Shown piece after piece: positions 43,726 through 55,522 of a DNA stretch of 64,000 nt. Each line of letters starts with the position of its first letter. Position 1 is the first letter of the stretch. The position numbers and the translations under genes are program-made. The notes beneath the pieces were generated by a model. The model searched no databases. It was not told where the DNA came from and worked only from the letters and a program-made list of their open reading frames with translations. Origin of the DNA: Ailurus styani (lineage: Eukaryota > Chordata > Mammalia > Carnivora > Ailuridae); assembly GCA_002007465.1 (NCBI GenBank), contig LNAC01000036.1:2232277-2296276 (forward strand). Direction: 5' to 3'.

Positions 43726-44189
43726 CTGCCCCATGTACAAGTCTTGCTTTCCCTCTGCTGTGTTCCGCTTAGGTTCCCTAAGAGAAATGTAGTGAGGGTC
43801 AGCAATGATGCTAGATTTCTACATGTCTGGCTCTGTTATTAAAATAGTAATAACATTAATAATCATTACAACTACGGCCACGACAAACGTCGGTTTTGCC
43901 AGTCTCTGCACCAGTCGCTTACCAGAGACCAGCTCATAAAATCTTTACAGCTAAGTCTCTATAAAGAAATGTAAGGGCCATCCCTGTAGCATCACTGTCG
44001 TCTTAACTCTAAAATTACCGGCCGGTCTAACCAGAGAATTCCTTTGAACAGACACAGGATTGGCTCAGGGAAGGTCACGTGAACTGAGCTGGACCAATGA
44101 GATTTCATCTCTGGGACTGCCGTGGAATCTGGAAGTCCCCAGCCTTTGCTCAAGCTACTTCGTCTGCCTGCGAGGCTAGCTCTGCTTCA
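43726..44189. other. unassigned sequence
   Basis: A MIR/L2-like hint near 43900-43980 is too eroded to call. Confidence 0.4.
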
Positions 44190-44485
44190 TCCACTTGCTA
44201 AATTCTTGTTTGTTTTTCAAAATGTGGCTCTGATTTCTCCCGCTTTGATTTATTCTCAGACCCTCCCACGCAGTGTTCATCTCTTCCTTTTTTTGACCAG
44301 TGCTGTTTCTTAAATCCATTTCCACTACAACACTTGCCATATGGTGTTGGATACACTAAAAAATGATCTGTTTAAAGGTAGAGCCCAGGGCTTATTTATC
44401 TTTTCATTGCCAGTGTTAATTCTAGGGCCTAGCATATATTGATTAAATGAACAAATGAATGGACAAATGAAGAAATGAATGAAAT
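44190..44485 (+). mobile_element. LINE-2 3' end
   Basis: 'agggcttatttatcttttcattgcc', then 'ctagggcctagcatatattgattaaatgaacaaatgaatgg' (shortened), ends in the gaatg-type repeats typical of the L2 terminus. Confidence 0.65.
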
Positions 44486-46659
44486 TATAAGGCTCAGTTA
44501 CATACAATTCCCGATCACGCTTATCAGCAATAAATAAGTTCCTAAAGGTGATGTCATGTTAATTTCTTAGGATGCCTTGGGTCATTTTCTCATTTGTTCC
44601 CCATATGTTAATTTCTCTTGACCACCCAATATTTCCCACTTTCTTGTTTTCTTTTTTTCCCACTTCCCTGTTTTCTATGTTACATTTAAAAAATATCACA
44701 ATTGTTGGTAGACTCCTGCCAGAGATTGTCATTAATTCCACTCAACTTGTGGAATAACTGTGCTGAAGTTAAAAGAATTGTGGTCTCATCCTGAGTCCTG
44801 CCACTAACTTTCTCAGAAAAATATTAGAGACTCTTGGTGCCAACCATCTCATTTAACAACAAACTTAGGGGATAGATGTCAGAATCATGGGCTTTTATCT
44901 GTGTCTCATTGTTAGTCTTCCTGAGTGTGGAGAATATTTGGATTACTCTGAATGAAAGACAGTGAAGTAGATGTCTCTGACACATGAATCCACCGTATTG
45001 GAGTTTCTTAGCAATGATAATCCTGTCACAGCTGTTAGAATTTATTCCTTTATCCTTGTGACATTTTAACAGGAGACAAATCCAAGTTATTATAAACAGA
45101 TATAAACCATTCAGTCCAAAATGGTTTGTATTAGCAACTTCATCCTGCTGACAAGCCTTGTTTCAGAAATTTGTAAACATTATTCTTGAGCATTTGGGTT
45201 TTTTTTTCCCCTCTACAAAGTTGAACCTGCTTCAGGCTTTTGTTCTATAAAATTTAAAACTGCCAGTTTAAAATGTGTATTTAATTATATCCTAGGATGT
45301 GAAAGATGGAAATATACAGCCATTTAACCAGCTAAGAGATGGAATGAAAAGGGGGTGGGTGTTATTTGCTTGATTTGAGTGTTCTCTCAGTACCAGTGGC
45401 CTTAGTATCAAACGGGAGAGGGAGCTGTGGAAATTGAAGAATAAATTGAATGGATAGCTGGGGAAGACATTTTAGTGGGAGGAGAGTCAGAGCTTTCAAG
45501 TAAATTACAAGTGTATACATGTTTCCCAGATGATTCTGAATTCTTTATTGGAACTGACATGGGTTAGATAAATATATTCCTATCCTCCTTGCCTGATACA
45601 AACAAGAAACAGACAGAAAAGGTGAGAAATTTAAACAGTATATAGAGAACAGACACGTGCTGGAGAACAGCCTACAGTTCCTGGGTCTCTAGCGCTGAAG
45701 CATCTACAGATACATGTCCCTAGTCCTACCTAACACTTCTTGTGTATTCTCATTTCTCTTCCCCTGGTGGGTAGGTGCTCAGCTACTGGAGCAATGATGC
45801 TTACTGAGTGAGTTACAAAGAAGAATGTCTCCCTCCCGCCTTTGGATAGACAGACCTGTGTTCAAACCAAAGGTGGTGCAATAAAAGCTATTGTAAAGGT
45901 ACAATAAAATGATGTGCACCAAACAGCATTAGAAAGTAGAGATGCCTAATGTTGTGGGGAGTGGTCATGGTACATACTTGTAACTGGGTACCATCTAAAC
46001 TTTATGGGCAGAACTCACTTACAGTGAAATACAGTCAATCAAGATTTTCAGAGTACATTAAGCAGAAGGTTGATTTGAAGTTAAGACCAATGAGAAAGGT
46101 CAGTCAGTCAGTCAGCAATCACCTTGGCAACAATGGTGTCCACCATTCATTCCCTGGCTGAGAACTTAAGTCATACTGTGTTTTCTGCCCAGTCATGGAC
46201 AGAATGAGGCTGATTCCCAATCTCTCCAATGTACCCTGTAGTGTCCCTGGGCTACCAGAGCCCCTGCAGAGCCACCTTTGAACTAAGACAGTGGTGCTCA
46301 GATTTATTAGTCATGCCACCATGTGATTAAATATAATTTTAAAAGCAAATGAATGCATAAAACATATAAAGTAAGACATTAATCCAATTGATGCCAAGGT
46401 AAATAGACCAGAGACCCAATCCTTCACCTCCTCCCTTCTATCTGAGGAAAGCTGTACAACCATGAGGCATATCTAAACTGCCTATCAGCTACAAAATATT
46501 CATTGTCCATAGAGGCCACATTCATACTGAAGACTAACATGATGAGAAAGGTAGACCAGGGTTTGATTCCTGGCTCTAATGTGAACCAAACAGGAACCAT
46601 TATAGAGTTTGAGATAAATATATATAAGGAACAATACCGTTATTTTCAATTTTTCTTTT
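44486..46659. other. long unassigned stretch, 2.2 kb
   Basis: No gene or repeat supported. A short (GTCA)4 run lies near 46099-46116. Opposing frames at 44559-44757 are mirror shadows. Confidence 0.45.
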
Positions 46660-46765
46660 TGCTACCAGAAAATGTACTCACTTTTCCTCAAAGGCTGAAT
46701 AACTGGCCAAGGTCATATAATAAGCAAGTGATCCAAAAAAGACTACACCTTGATCTTGCCAGTTG
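46660..46765 (-). mobile_element. MIR core, antisense, diverged
   Basis: 'ttttcctcaaaggctgaataactggccaaggtcatataataagcaag' (shortened) resembles the reverse-complement MIR core. Confidence 0.55.
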
Positions 46766-46769
46766 AAGC

Positions 46770-47320
46770 CAGGTGCTCATCAAAGAATATCCACTTATAT
46801 GTCTACCAAAGATGAATGGATAAGGAAGGATATACAACAGGATATTACACAGTCATAAAAAAGGATGAGATCTTGTCACCTGTGACAGTGTGGATGAACT
46901 CAGTACTCTACTAACTGGAATAAGTCAGAGAAAGACAAATATCAAATGATTTCACTTATATGTGGAACCTATAATACAAAACAAATGAATAAACAAACGA
47001 AAAGCAGAATCAGCCTTATAAATACAGAGAACAAACTGATGGTTGTCAGAGGGGAGGTAGATGGGAGGATGGACAAATGAGTGAGGGGAGTGGGAGATAC
47101 AGGCTTCCAGTTATGGAATGAAGAAGTCATGGGAAAAAAAGCCACAACACACGGAATATAGTCAATAATATTGTTACAGTGCTGTATGGTGACGGATGGT
47201 AGCTACACTTACAGCGAGCATAGCATAACATATAGAGAAGCTGAATCACTACATTGGACACCTGAAACTAAGGTAATATTGTATGTCACCTGTACTCGAA
47301 TATTTAAAAGTTAAAAAGAA
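46770..47320 (+). mobile_element. LINE-1 3' end (ORF2 terminus and 3' UTR)
   Basis: 'gaatatccacttatatgtctacc', 'aaaaaaggatgagatcttgtc', 'caaatgatttcacttatatgtgg', 'gaacaaactgatggttgtcag' and 'aagctgaatcactacattgg' are in the standard order of an old L1 3' end. It is severely truncated and diverged. Confidence 0.88.
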
Positions 47321-47424
47321 AAATAACCACAATTCCAAAAATTCCCCCCCAAAAATCCAAAATTCACAAATGCTTATTCAACATTTATCTTGGGAAGGAA
47401 GAGAATCTTGGAGTCTTTATTTTA

Positions 47425-47556
47425 TAAAAGAAAATAAAGGGAGAAAGGAAAGAAGGAAGGGATGCGGGGGGGAAAGGGAGGAAGGAAGGAAAGGAAGGAA
47501 GGGAGAGGAGAAGGAAAGAAAGGAGAGAAGGAAGGAAAGAAAGAAGGGAGGGAGGG
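47425..47556. repeat. GGAA/GAAA purine tract
   Basis: About 130 bases almost wholly A and G (ggaaggaaggaaaggaagg). The K/E/R-rich plus frame and the F/L/S/P-rich minus frames over it are compositional. Confidence 0.93.
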
Positions 47557-47970
47557 CTGAAAGGTAGTCTTATATGAGATAGCAATGACTCTAGCCAGGG
47601 AAGTAAAAGATGAAGCAGCTAGAAGGGGCTTGAGAAGCTTGTCAAACATTCCAGGTTGATGCACACGTGTACAGCAGAGGTGGAGAGGGCCCAACCCACA
47701 TGTGCATATCTGGCTAATGGAACCTAGTTGCACACACAAAGGAAATGAAATAAAGCCCAGTAGAAAGTAAAAGTCAAACCAGAGTTAAATATGGGCTGGT
47801 GTTTGAATGTACTCTTGAGCCTAATCACAAATCCATCATCAGAGAGTAAAAGCCTTTCTGGTTCAGTCTTTGAGCACAACATTTGGCCAATCTTTGACTT
47901 ATCACTAAGCTATGCAGACATAAGGCAACCCCTAGGAAGTCAAACTTTAAAATAAAAGCAAGAGAAAGAA
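47557..47970. other. unassigned sequence
   Basis: Nothing recognised. Confidence 0.45.
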
Positions 47971-48360
47971 ACAGAGCAGAGATGTCAGTGGCCACATTTT
48001 ATAGGAAAGACAGACTTCACAGATTTAGTTCAGGCAAGTTACTAAAAAAACAGCAAAAAATCTCAAAGGGAAAAAAGAAGCCAGAGTTTTTGCATTATCC
48101 AAAATATTCATTTTCAGCAAAATAATATGAGATAGACCAAGAGACAACAAAGTGTGACCTGTATTTAGAAAAAAATAAAACATTCAATAAAACAGTCTCT
48201 GTTCTCAGATGTTGGACTTAGCAAAAACTTCAAAGAGGCTATTAAATACATTCAAGCTAAATAAGACTATGTTTAAATAATTAAAGAATAATATAGTAAC
48301 AATAACTCAGGAATAAAGAACCTCAATAAAGAGTTAAAATCATGTCAAACATAAATTCTG

Positions 48361-48559
48361 GGGATGTCTGGATGGCTCAGTCAGTTAAGCATCCAACTCT
48401 TGGTTGTGGCTCAGGTCGTGATCTCAGGGTCATGAGATCAAGCCCCATGCCTGGCTCCTGTGTTCAGCAGGGAGTCTGCTTGAGAAGACTCTCCTTCTCC
48501 CTCTGCCCCTCCTCTCTCTCTCTCTCTCTAATAAATAAATAAAATCTTCTAAAAAATGC
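48361..48559 (+). mobile_element. CAN-SINE, older type, inside L1
   Basis: 'gggatgtctggatggctcag' to 'aataaataaaatcttctaaa'. Short flanking copies aattctg (48354-48360 and 48561-48567) mark the insertion in the L1 ORF1 region. Confidence 0.92.
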
Positions 48560-48567
48560 TAATTCTG

Positions 48568-48747
48568 GGGCACCTGGGTGGCTCAGTGGGTTAAAGCCTC
48601 TGCCTTCGGCTCAGGTCATGATCTCAGGGTCCTGGGATAGAGGCCCGCATCGGGCTCTCTGCTTGGCAGGGAGCCTGCTTCCTCCTCTCTCCTCTCTCTC
48701 TCTCTGCCTGCCTCTCTGCCTACTTGTAATCCCTCTCTCTGTGTCAA

Positions 48748-48778
<31 letters not shown>

Positions 48779-48837
48779 CATACATACATACATACATAAA
48801 TTTTTTTTAAAAATGCTAANAATAAATAAATTTTTTT
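48568..48837 (+). mobile_element. young CAN-SINE with ATAC-repeat tail and an N
   Basis: Near-consensus body followed by an ATAC/ACAT run (48749-48798). A perfect 17-bp target repeat, aaaaaatgctaattctg, lies at 48551-48567 and 48838-48854. The N at 48820 lies between two copies of a tail and target segment, so the true tail length is uncertain. Confidence 0.93.
48749..48798. repeat. (ATAC)n microsatellite in SINE tail
   Basis: About twelve ATAC units with one 'atat' interruption. Confidence 0.93.
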
Positions 48838-48849
48838 AAAAAATGCTAA
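48795..48849. repeat. duplicated tail segment around N
   Basis: 'cataaattttttttaaaaatgctaa' before the N at 48820 and 'aaataaatttttttaaaaaatgctaa' (shortened) after it are near-copies. They probably represent two alleles with different T-run length joined by the assembler. Confidence 0.75.
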
Positions 48850-49850
48850 TTCTGGAGCTGAAAACTCAATAACATTAATCTATAGGTGTGAGACATTCAG
48901 TGAGATAAATATTAAAAAAGATCCATACCTAGATGCATCAGAATCAAATAGAGAAAATCTTGAAAAAAAAAATTTTAAAAAATGACTCATCACAGAACAA
49001 AATGTATAGATTTAATACATATGTAAGAAGAGAAGAAAGGTATCAAATACCTAAAGAAACTAGAAAAACAAAAACAAAGTCCAAAGTAAACAGAAGAAAT
49101 AAGATAATAAAAATCATAGTGGAAATCAATGAAATAAAACACATAAAAACAATAGAGAAAATGAATAAAAATAAAAACTCATTTTAAAAGACCAATTAAC
49201 ATACTCTTATGCAAACTAACCAAAAAAATAAGAGAGAAGACTCAAATTACCAAATTAGAAATGAAAGAAGGGATCATTACTTATCCTGAAGAAATTTAAA
49301 AATTATAAGGGAATATTATAAACAACTTTATTTCAACAACTTAGAAAACTCAGATGAATAGATTCCTAGAAAAACTCAAATTACCAAAACTGTCTCAAGA
49401 AGGAATAAATAGTTTTAATAGGAAAAAAAACATGTAAATAAAATGAATTTATCTTAAAAATATTCCCACAAAAAAAAGCACAGAAAGTTTCACTGCTGAA
49501 TTCTATCAAATATGTAAAGAAAAAAATAATCTTTCACAAATTCTTTCAGAAAACTGAAGAGAACATTTCCAAGTCATTATATGGAATTAATTTTAGTTTT
49601 CACTAACAATGACATAAAAGGAAAATCAATATTCCTTATGAATATAAATACAAAAATCCTTAATAATCACAAACCAAATTCAGCAACATTTAAAAATGAT
49701 ATGTTATGACTAAATGAGACTTATCCCAGAAATTCAAGATGGATTTGACATCCAAATTTTAATTAGTGGTACAATACCATACTATTGGAATAATGGACAA
49801 AAATCACATGATCATCTCAATAAATGTGAGATAAACACTTGACAAGATTT

Positions 49851-50244
49851 GTGGAGTATGTTATCTATGAGTTTCTGAAATGCTATTGGGGATAGAGGAT
49901 ATCATCGTGACAGGCAGATTAACAAACTGTCTCTAAAAGAGAAGTGGCAAGTGTCTTAAGGTGACAATGTGGATTTTTGAAAGGCAAAGAGGTAAGGTCT
50001 ACTTCATAATGGGAGATACCTGGCTGAATGGCTCCCATTCCTAGATGACCCAGTGACAGAGTGGGGGGTCCGCTAAGCCTGGTCATCCAAATCCTTCCTC
50101 ATTTCACAAGGCTTCAAGCCTTGACACAAATCCATCCCAGAACTGGTCTCAGGTGAGACTAGGCCACCTAGTCCTTCAGAATCCCAGACACTCAAGTAAT
50201 TATCTCTTATTCCCCATAGCCACCTCCATAACTGTCACTTCCAC
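49851..50244. other. unassigned sequence
   Basis: Nothing recognised. Confidence 0.45.
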
Positions 50245-50395
50245 TACCATTTTTTCAAGATTTATTAAGGTATAATTGACAAGTGAAATTGTATATATTT
50301 AGGGTGTTACAATGTGATGTACTATACATATACATTGTGAAATGATTAACAATCAATTTATCACCTCACATAGGTTTTTTTTTTTCCTTTTTGTA
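50245..50395 (-). mobile_element. LINE-1 3' end fragment, antisense
   Basis: 'caagatttattaaggtataattgacaag' (shortened) is the reverse complement of the old L1 terminus ('tgtcaattatacctcaataaa'). 'catatacattgtgaaatgatta' and 'tcacctcacata' follow as expected. Confidence 0.7.
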
Positions 50396-50559
50396 ACTGT
50401 CACCACTAATTTAGACCACAAACAAAAGGATCTTTGGGCTTCCCTTCTGTATCTAGTGGGCAGAGACTATAGAACATCTTAGTACAAATTCAAGTTTTAT
50501 CGTTTGCTAAGGATTTAAAATACCAAAGTCTGACTTTATGAATTTGACTTTAATTTGTC

Positions 50560-50720
50560 ATATGACCTTATACCCTCTGAACTTCAGGCACTATAAGATG
50601 ATGATTGTAACAATAGTACCTGCCTAAAGATCTATTGGAACGATAATTGGAATGTTGTATACAAATGTATAACTTATAAGAGTTACATGTTATGCAGCAC
50701 TGGTAAGAGTTAAATTAATT
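50560..50720 (+). mobile_element. MIR
   Basis: 'catatgaccttataccctctgaacttcaggcactataag' (shortened), then 'caatagtacctgcctaaaga', follows the MIR core and 3' half. Confidence 0.6.
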
Positions 50721-51588
50721 TTAGTTATTTTGTTATTTGGTGCCATATTAGTTCCTGAAGGCTAAAATTTCATACATGGTCTTCCAGGATCTTTATATTC
50801 TGATCTGAACTTTTTTTCAAATCCATCTCTCACTTTGTGTCTCCATTCACCCTGAACCACAGCCTAAGTGAACTAACTACTCAACCCTACGTGGATAGTG
50901 TCTAACATAACTGTATGGAAAATATTATGGCATCAACAAAGTTAAACAAACAGTTTCTTACTCAATTCTTTGCATTGAGCAAAATGTAATTAAAGTGATT
51001 TAAAGATACCATGGGTTTTTGACAGTTGTCTCCCCAGGGGGCTAGCCTGATATGGTATTAAAATATGTTTCATTATATCTAGCGGAAATTCAAGAGGAAT
51101 GCTCTTTGCAATTCAAAAGGGACAAAAATCTCAGAATAAAAAATTCATTTTCAGTCCCTGCAGAGTTCATTATGAACAACAGAGTGCTAGAAATTAAAAC
51201 ATTTAAATGTGTTTAATAAGGTTCTATAATGGAATGACATTTATGTTTAGATAGATTTTTCTCGTCTCTATCTCTCGTTCTCTTTTATCCCTCTAAATTC
51301 TATGCTTAGGGAAAAAGTAACTGCTGATGTGATTTAATTGGTTAATTATGGCTAGATTCACCAGCAAAGTGGAAAGTTGAAGCAATTATCTAGATTATTA
51401 AAGTTTAGAAACCTTTCTCCCCCAATACCTTGATATTCCAGTCAGAATGGGTTGTGATTATTACATTAATTGAGACCAAACTGTTTGCAGTTGCGGGAAT
51501 GTGCATGCTTGGAAAATAAAATTGCAGTATTTAGGCCAGAATTAATTGATTCAGAAGAGGAAATTAAAGCAACTTAGAAAGTTGCTTA
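50721..51588. other. unassigned AT-rich sequence
   Basis: Repeat-free by eye. 51310-51530 contains 'tgatttaattggttaattatgg' (shortened) and 'caattatctagattattaaag', rich in TAAT cores of the kind homeodomain proteins bind. No function is shown. Confidence 0.45.
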
Positions 51589-51603
51589 AAATTATAATAT
51601 CTT

Positions 51604-51808
51604 GGGCGCCTGGGTGGCTCAGTGGGTTAAAGCCGCTGCCTTCGGCTCAGGTCATGATCCCAGGGTCCTGGGATCGAGGTCCACATCGGGCTCTCTGCTC
51701 AGCGGGGAGCCTGCTTCCTCCTCTCTCCTCTCTCTCTGCCTGCCTCTCTGCCTACTTGTAATCTCTCTCTCTGTGTCAAATGAATAAATAAAATCTTTAA
51801 AAAAAAAA
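51604..51808 (+). mobile_element. young CAN-SINE, 'gccgctgcc' variant
   Basis: Perfect 15-bp target repeats aaattataatatctt at 51589-51603 and 51809-51823. It shares variants with the copy at 23760-23957. Confidence 0.97.
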
Positions 51809-51823
51809 AAATTATAATATCTT

Positions 51824-52989
51824 CTCATCCTTCCTCATATACTATTTAACTCAACTATTATATAATATGTAATTCATATACATAATTGAAAGAAAAATAC
51901 TTTTGCCTAATTATCCATAGATTTGGCTTAAGGTCATTCACCAATGGTGTTTGTGGTATTTGTTTTGAAACATTTAAAAAATATTTTGGAAATTTCTAAG
52001 AGCTTATTAAATATTTAAAATAAATATCAGGTCCAAATATTTACTAGTATCAAAGACCCTCAATACTGATCATACCTCATTTCTCTTGTGTCTTTGTGTA
52101 AATGTAGGCTGAATCCATTGGACGATCTTGGACACGAAATGTTTATATGCCATATTCCACCTCTAAATTATTTATCTTTATGCAACTGGAAAAAGTTTAA
52201 GCATAAATGCAAAGCAAATACAAAGAATAAAATGTATGTCTTTTGTTTTCCTACCCTTATTTTATTACATACTTTCTGTATTGTAACATTTTTAAATATC
52301 ACAGAAAAATAAACTTCAATAATTAGATTGATTATAATCATCAAAATTTAAAATAATCTACACAAAAATCTTTTTCCTGTTTTTAGTTCTTTTATAGTCC
52401 CCCAACTTACAGTTTAATTAAAGCTGAACTTACTTTAAAGGAAAGAAAAGACACATTATCCACATACCTGGCCATTATGACACCAGTTTATACCTCGTGT
52501 AACAAAATTTTATTTTACACACACACACATACACACACACTTTTATTACTGGTCAGTAGTCTTAATTGTTGTGAAAAGCTCTGGGATGCATTTTAGGCCA
52601 GACTTATGAATTATAGTCCCATCAGGAATTTTCTTTCTCACTCACCATCTCTTGACTCTACATTCTATTGCATTAGCTCCATACTCAGATAGTCTGCCTC
52701 TTCGTGGTGGGTTCTGGAATCTTGAGGTTTATGAAATGCCATTTCAGCAAGCCCTTGAGTAAAAACAGATGCCTATTTTGAAGAGAACCTATAGGAGCTC
52801 CAATATTAAATTCCCCTGACCTGAATGACATAGGCTCTAATTTCCATTCACCAACCAATATCAGTGTCCAGAAGGATGTAATACTTAATGTGTTCTCTCC
52901 TGGACCTGGCAGTACAATGAGCCTCACTCAACACCTGCTAGGTGAGTCAAGTTTGCTTGACTATCATGCAGTAACAAAGACTTTAAAAT
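51824..52989. other. unassigned AT-rich sequence with a CA run
   Basis: An interrupted (CA)n lies at 52515-52541. No gene or interspersed repeat supported. Confidence 0.45.
52515..52541. repeat. (CA)n microsatellite, interrupted
   Basis: About 12 CA units with one 'ta' interruption. Confidence 0.85.
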
Positions 52990-53275
52990 CATGGCTTGTA
53001 GCAACAAAGCTTTATTTCCCATTCACTTTTGATATCAGTGATGGGTAGACTGTAGCTATTCTGCCCATATGTCTTTTCCATTCTAATATGTAGGCTGAAG
53101 GAGCAGATCTTGTTTAGAATATCTCAGCCTCAAGATAGGAGATAAAGAGCAAAAATTCTTTCCTGTAAATGGTTGCCTGGCACTTGTATATGTCATTTTT
53201 GCTCATATTTTATTGGCCAAAGCAGGTCACATAACAAAGGCTAAGAATGGAGCAGGGAAGTATACTTCTCCCACA
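52990..53275 (+). mobile_element. ancient interspersed repeat, family not assigned
   Basis: 'tagcaacaaagctttatttccc', then 'attttattggccaaagcaggtcacataac' and 'gcagggaagtatacttctccca' (shortened), parallels the repeats at 11850-12120 and 21480-21740. Confidence 0.45.
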
Positions 53276-53869
53276 GAAAGCAACTATAATACAGTCTACT
53301 ACACGCATAATTAAAAAGTTAGCAAAGGTTCATTCCCCAGAGAGATTACCAACAGGACTATTCCAGATTTCCACTGTGATCGTCAACTCTCATAGTTTCG
53401 AGCTCCAAGTGAATTTTCAGTGCAGAATATCTCTCTGTCCCAAGAGATCGATCGTTAAGGGTATCTATGTGAAAGATTAGTCAGAAGACTGGGCATGCCT
53501 TCCAGACTGGACAGGGTCGTGTGTGGTTGCATGGAAACACAAGGGGGAAAGATGCACTTTTGTCAAGCAAAATGGGGAAGACGCAGCGTGGATGATGAGG
53601 TGGCAAAACTTAAAAGATGGGCTGAGAAAAGGCAGAGATGTAGACCCACACAACTTGACTGCAGTGAGCAAACAGTAAATTAAAAATGCAAGGTGAAAAC
53701 AGGAAGAGTGGCAAGTTAAGGACTAACCTCCAACATACTGCTAAGTTTTGAGGGATCGTGGCCCACTTCAGAACTTTAAGGTAAACAGAACATTATTAAA
53801 GCACTATTTCCTCCAGATGCCTCTAGAACTTCTTAGATCGAGGGACTACTCTCCTTCTCCTTCCACATG
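53276..53869. other. unassigned sequence
   Basis: Opposed frames at 53477-53683 cover the same bases and have no protein features. Confidence 0.45.
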
Positions 53870-54105
53870 TTTAATCTTTAATTGATCTAATTGATTAGTA
53901 TCCAAGTTCTAATTGGTCTAATAGATCTATGTATCTAACATAGGGTTCCATTTATTACATGTATACAATAGAGCCTTTTTTGTAAATCAGTTGACCATAA
54001 GTAAATAAGTCTGTTTTTACACTCTCTAATTTTTTTCTACTTCTCTATTTTTTTTATTCTTATACCAATGCCACACTGTCTTGTTTACAACAGCCAGAAA
54101 TTTTT
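53870..54105 (-). mobile_element. LINE-1 fragment, antisense, diverged
   Basis: 'aaatcagttgaccataagtaaataagtctg' (shortened) and 'ttataccaatgccacactgtcttgttta' (shortened) match the reverse complement of an L1 region commonly seen as 'tcaattgaccataaatgt ... ataccagtaccatactgttttgatta'. Confidence 0.6.
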
Positions 54106-54735
54106 TATCAAAAATGGCACCCTCAGATTAATTTAAGCATTGGTCCAATTAGTTATTCCCACAATGGAAAATTGCTTACAATTAAAGGACTAAACAGCAG
54201 CAGGCACACCATCCATGTACTGCCAAACAAGACACTTATGCCTAACAGTAAAGCTTTTAGGAGGGCAGGAATCTGATTGTGACGGCTCTCCATTTAGAAG
54301 TCGAAACATGAGACCGCCCAGCTCTAGGGTTACCATGCTAATTCTGCTCTTAAGGAATCATGGTGATGAAAGAAAAACACTCCTAAGGAGACAAATAATC
54401 TTTCTGTTCTTGCAACTGATTGCTGATGGTGTTTACATCAGAAAATAAATAAAGCTGGCCAATTTGAAAACGAAAACTAAAAATAAACAAATAAACAGCT
54501 GCTCTTTCTCAGAGAGACCAATAATTACAGAACCATACAGTGTGCTCTGCTACCTGCATTACCCAGATTTCATAATCTACATGGTGGGGGGGGATTTAGC
54601 ACTTTTAACTGCTTTCCCATTGATCTGATCTTCCAAGGATTTAAATCTTTCAAGATGAGTTGTTTTTTTTTTAATTTGTTTCTGATTGCCAGCAAGCTGC
54701 AAACAACAATACTTTAAAACATCCGAGTTAGTTGG
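54106..54735. other. unassigned sequence
   Basis: Nothing recognised. Confidence 0.45.
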
Positions 54736-54895
54736 TTTTGGTGCTTCTAAAACTTATTGTGCATTTGACTCACCTGAAGACTGCTGTAATTCAGATTCTG
54801 ATTCAGTAGGTCTGGAATGGGACATAAAATTATGCATTTCTAACAGGGGTTCTGATGTCAATGTCTTTGTCTCCAACATAAAGACTTTGTAAACT
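54736..54895 (-). mobile_element. MER5A-like hAT DNA transposon, antisense
   Basis: 'gactcacctgaagactgctg', 'cagattctgattcagtaggtctggaatggga' (shortened) and 'ttatgcatttctaacagggg' match the reverse complement of MER5A ('...tttctgattcagtaggtctggggtgggg ... tttgcatttctaacaagttc'). Confidence 0.8.
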
Positions 54896-55506
54896 TTCTT
54901 TTTACTGAGTGAATGAATTAAAAATTAAACCTCATGTAGGTTATGTATTTTCAATAGGAGATAGAATATATAGGTAATTCAAGCCTTTCCTTTTTCCACA
55001 CGCTTTGGTCCAGAAGAAATTGGGAAAGTTATTTCATTTATACACTAAAAAGTAAACAAATATAAATGCAACAGTTAAAGAATAAGTCAGCACAGTGCTG
55101 AGCAGAGAGTAATTACTCTGTGTTATACTTAGTGTTATTTTTATTTACAGACAGAATCTACCTATATTTTCTGTATTTCTGAACCATCCAAAGTCCTTCT
55201 GCCATTGCCACATTTTTATTTCCCTTAGACCCTATATTTTTTTTAATCTTCACATTACCATTTCCTTCCACTTTTCTACAGGTGACACTTCGTCTTTGAG
55301 CAGATGCTTCAAAGGATGGCCCCCTAGTTCATTTAGAAAGACATACTAAATCTTTGATAAGGCCTTGAAAAGGAACAGAAGCTTTTAATGTCTGAACAAA
55401 CTTTCGTAGCTGACCTATTTAATTGGATGGCCAAAGGGAATTGGGGGGATGTCAAAGTCACTGAACGTACCTTAGTGAGATCTGGCTTATAGAACCCTTG
55501 TGTCTT
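54896..55506. other. unassigned AT-rich sequence
   Basis: Nothing recognised. Confidence 0.45.
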
Positions 55507-55522
55507 AAAAATTCTAACTCTA

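Larger units (their letters stand above)
47975..49850 (+). mobile_element. old LINE-1 with ORF1- and ORF2-derived parts, broken by two SINEs
   Basis: 47975-48360 and 48855-48960 contain 'agactatgtttaaataattaaag', 'ctcaataaagagttaaaatc', 'ctaattctggagctgaaaac' and 'aaaaaagatccatacctagatgcatcagaatcaaa' (shortened), which match L1 ORF1 landmarks. From about 49180, 'caaattaccaaattagaaatg', 'gctgaattctatcaaatatg', 'attccttatgaatataaatac' and 'atgatcatctcaataaatg' match the reverse-transcriptase part of ORF2. Large pieces between are missing and all frames are broken. Confidence 0.8.

Noticed and set aside
47283..47739. K/E/R-rich and F/P/S-rich frames
   Set aside because: They come from the GGAA purine tract.
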